Positions 62,898 to 64,000 of a stretch of 64,000 nucleotides of DNA are shown piece by piece. The translations under genes were made by a program, and so were the position numbers. The notes beneath the pieces are model-generated. The model ran no database searches. It saw nothing but the letters and a program-made list of their open reading frames with translations, and had not been told where the DNA came from. The DNA lies in contig NZ_BSYI01000009.1 of NCBI RefSeq assembly GCF_030270585.1, positions 85,747 to 149,746 of the forward strand, written 5' to 3'. The DNA comes from Paralimibaculum aggregatum. GTDB lineage: Bacteria > Pseudomonadota > Alphaproteobacteria > Rhodobacterales > Rhodobacteraceae. Within the stretch, counting starts at the first letter, position 1, and every line of letters begins with the position of its first letter.

Positions 62898-64000
62898 ATG
62901 GCACTGAATCTGAAGGACCCGGTGGATTTCGGCATCGAGCCCGAACTCACGGCACGGATCACGGTCTTCGGCGTCGGCGGCGCCGGGGGCAATGCGGTCA
63001 ACAACATGATCGAGAAGCAGCTCCCGGGGGTCGAGTTCATCGCCGCCAACACCGACAGCCAGGCGCTCGCCCATTCCAAGGCGGAGCGCAAGCTGCAGCT
63101 CGGCACCGGCGTGACCCGCGGCCTCGGCGCCGGCAGCAAGCCGGATGTCGGCTACAGCGCCGCCGAGGAGACCGTGGAGGACATCGCCGCGGCGCTCGAG
63201 GGCGCGCATATGTGCTTCATCACCGCCGGCATGGGCGGCGGCACCGGCACCGGGGCGGCGCCCGTGGTGGCCCGGGTGGCGCGCGAGATGGGCATCCTGA
63301 CCGTCGGCGTGGTGACCAAGCCGTTCCACTTCGAGGGCGCGCGCCGCATGGCCGTGGCCGAGGCCGGCGTCAGCCAGATGCAGAAGGTGGTGGATACGCT
63401 GATCGTGATCCCCAACCAGAACCTCTTCCAGGTCGCCTCCGAGCGCACCACCTTCGTCGAGGCCTTCGTGATGGCCGACGACGTGCTCTATCAGGGCGTG
63501 CAGGGCGTCACCGACCTGATGGTCCGCCCCGGCATGATCAACCTCGACTTCGCCGACGTGAAATCGGTGATGGAGCAGATGGGCAAGGCGATGATGGGCA
63601 CCGGCGAGGCCGAGGGCGAGACCCGCGCCATCGACGCCGCCGAGAAGGCGATCGCCAACCCGCTGCTCGACGAGGTGAGCCTGAAGGGCGCCAAGGGCGT
63701 GCTGATCAACATCACCGGCGGCTACGACCTGACGCTGTTCGAGATGGACGAGGCCGCCAACCGTATAAAGGAGGAGGTCGATCACGACGCGATGATCAAG
63801 TTCGGCTCCGCGCTCGATCCCGAGATGGAGGGCAAGATGCGGGTCAGCGTCGTCGCCACCGGCATCGAGGCCGAGGCCTTCGAGCAGCAGCCGCCTCGCG
63901 CCGAGCCGCAGGCGCCGCGCCGCAAGCCGACCGAGACCGACCCGAACATGCTGGCGGCGCTGCGCGGCGTCTCGGCCCGGCGGCCGTCGCAGCCGGCGCC
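62898..64000 (+). CDS. ftsZ: Cell division GTPase FtsZ (cut by window end)
   Basis: First 367 codons of the tubulin-like GTPase that forms the division ring. The N-terminal GTP domain has [15 protein letters not shown] and AANTDSQAL; the tubulin signature GGGTGTG is at residues 113-119. The C-terminal domain ([37 protein letters not shown]) is complete, and the flexible linker has begun at the window edge. The conserved C-terminal tail that binds FtsA would lie outside. The ATG at 62898 follows AAAGAGGCAGAAGAG. It probably has some expression of its own, given the spacer after ftsA. Confidence 0.96.
   Translation, partial: MALNLKDPVDFGIEPELTARITVFGVGGAGGNAVNNMIEKQLPGVEFIAANTDSQALAHSKAERKLQLGTGVTRGLGAGSKPDVGYSAAEETVEDIAAALEGAHMCFITAGMGGGTGTGAAPVVARVAREMGILTVGVVTKPFHFEGARRMAVAEAGVSQMQKVVDTLIVIPNQNLFQVASERTTFVEAFVMADDVLYQGVQGVTDLMVRPGMINLDFADVKSVMEQMGKAMMGTGEAEGETRAIDAAEKAIANPLLDEVSLKGAKGVLINITGGYDLTLFEMDEAANRIKEEVDHDAMIKFGSALDPEMEGKMRVSVVATGIEAEAFEQQPPRAEPQAPRRKPTETDPNMLAALRGVSARRPSQPA

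Overview
The window is a very GC-rich (roughly 70% by eye) alphaproteobacterial chromosome segment, most likely from the Rhodobacterales. Reasons: the pepA/holC - lptF-lptG-lptD-surA-pdxA-rsmA block, a DUF4167 gene beside prmC and prfA, two fused FAD/GcvT oxidoreductases of the dimethylglycine/sarcosine dehydrogenase type, a DUF1203 gene, and a complete dcw cluster in alphaproteobacterial order. There are no tRNA or rRNA genes, insertion sequences or phage genes. Coding density is high and many starts overlap the previous stop as ATGA or GTGA.

Layout. 1-13,112: envelope and housekeeping genes (holC, pepA; lptF, lptG, lptD, surA, pdxA, rsmA; the DUF4167 gene, prmC, prfA). 13,370-19,288: an RND efflux pair and, convergent to it, an MscS-type channel. 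19,501-30,940: an apparent methylated-amine/one-carbon catabolic region. It starts with an XRE-cupin regulator behind a palindromic operator and continues with five genes, the last four each overlapping the gene before (FAD/GcvT oxidoreductase, LysE exporter, homocysteine S-methyltransferase, quinone-oxidoreductase-like protein, second FAD/GcvT oxidoreductase). A gpt - PEP-mutase-family - mttB-like block follows, bracketed by two related palindromic repeats. 31,099-43,968: mixed accessory and housekeeping genes, namely a DksA-type zinc finger, cysE, a LysR regulator divergent from a tiny ORF, three exopolysaccharide genes (sugar transferase, Wzz/BY-kinase, Wza-like export lipoprotein) interspersed with a PPP phosphatase, a VOC protein, an unrecognised protein and a DUF1203 protein, then an N-acetylmuramoyl-L-alanine amidase and an AGCS symporter. 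44,097-44,500: rnpB, the RNase P RNA.

45,029-64,000: the division and cell wall (dcw) cluster mraZ-rsmH-ftsL-ftsI-murE-murF-mraY-murD-ftsW-murG-(spacer)-murC-murB-ddl-ftsQ-ftsA-ftsZ, with ftsZ cut by the window end. It provides the cytoplasmic steps of peptidoglycan precursor synthesis from UDP-MurNAc through lipid II, plus the divisome core.

The most unusual signal is in the murG-murC spacer: about 13 head-to-tail copies of a 39-bp unit (56,417-56,924). Each well-preserved unit can form two small stem-loops, and base changes between copies tend to keep the pairing. Other points for follow-up are the dcw promoter and its structured leader, the palindromes bracketing the gpt-mttB block, and the operator in front of the XRE regulator. 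Functions are assigned from recognisable motifs and gene order; no database search was possible.
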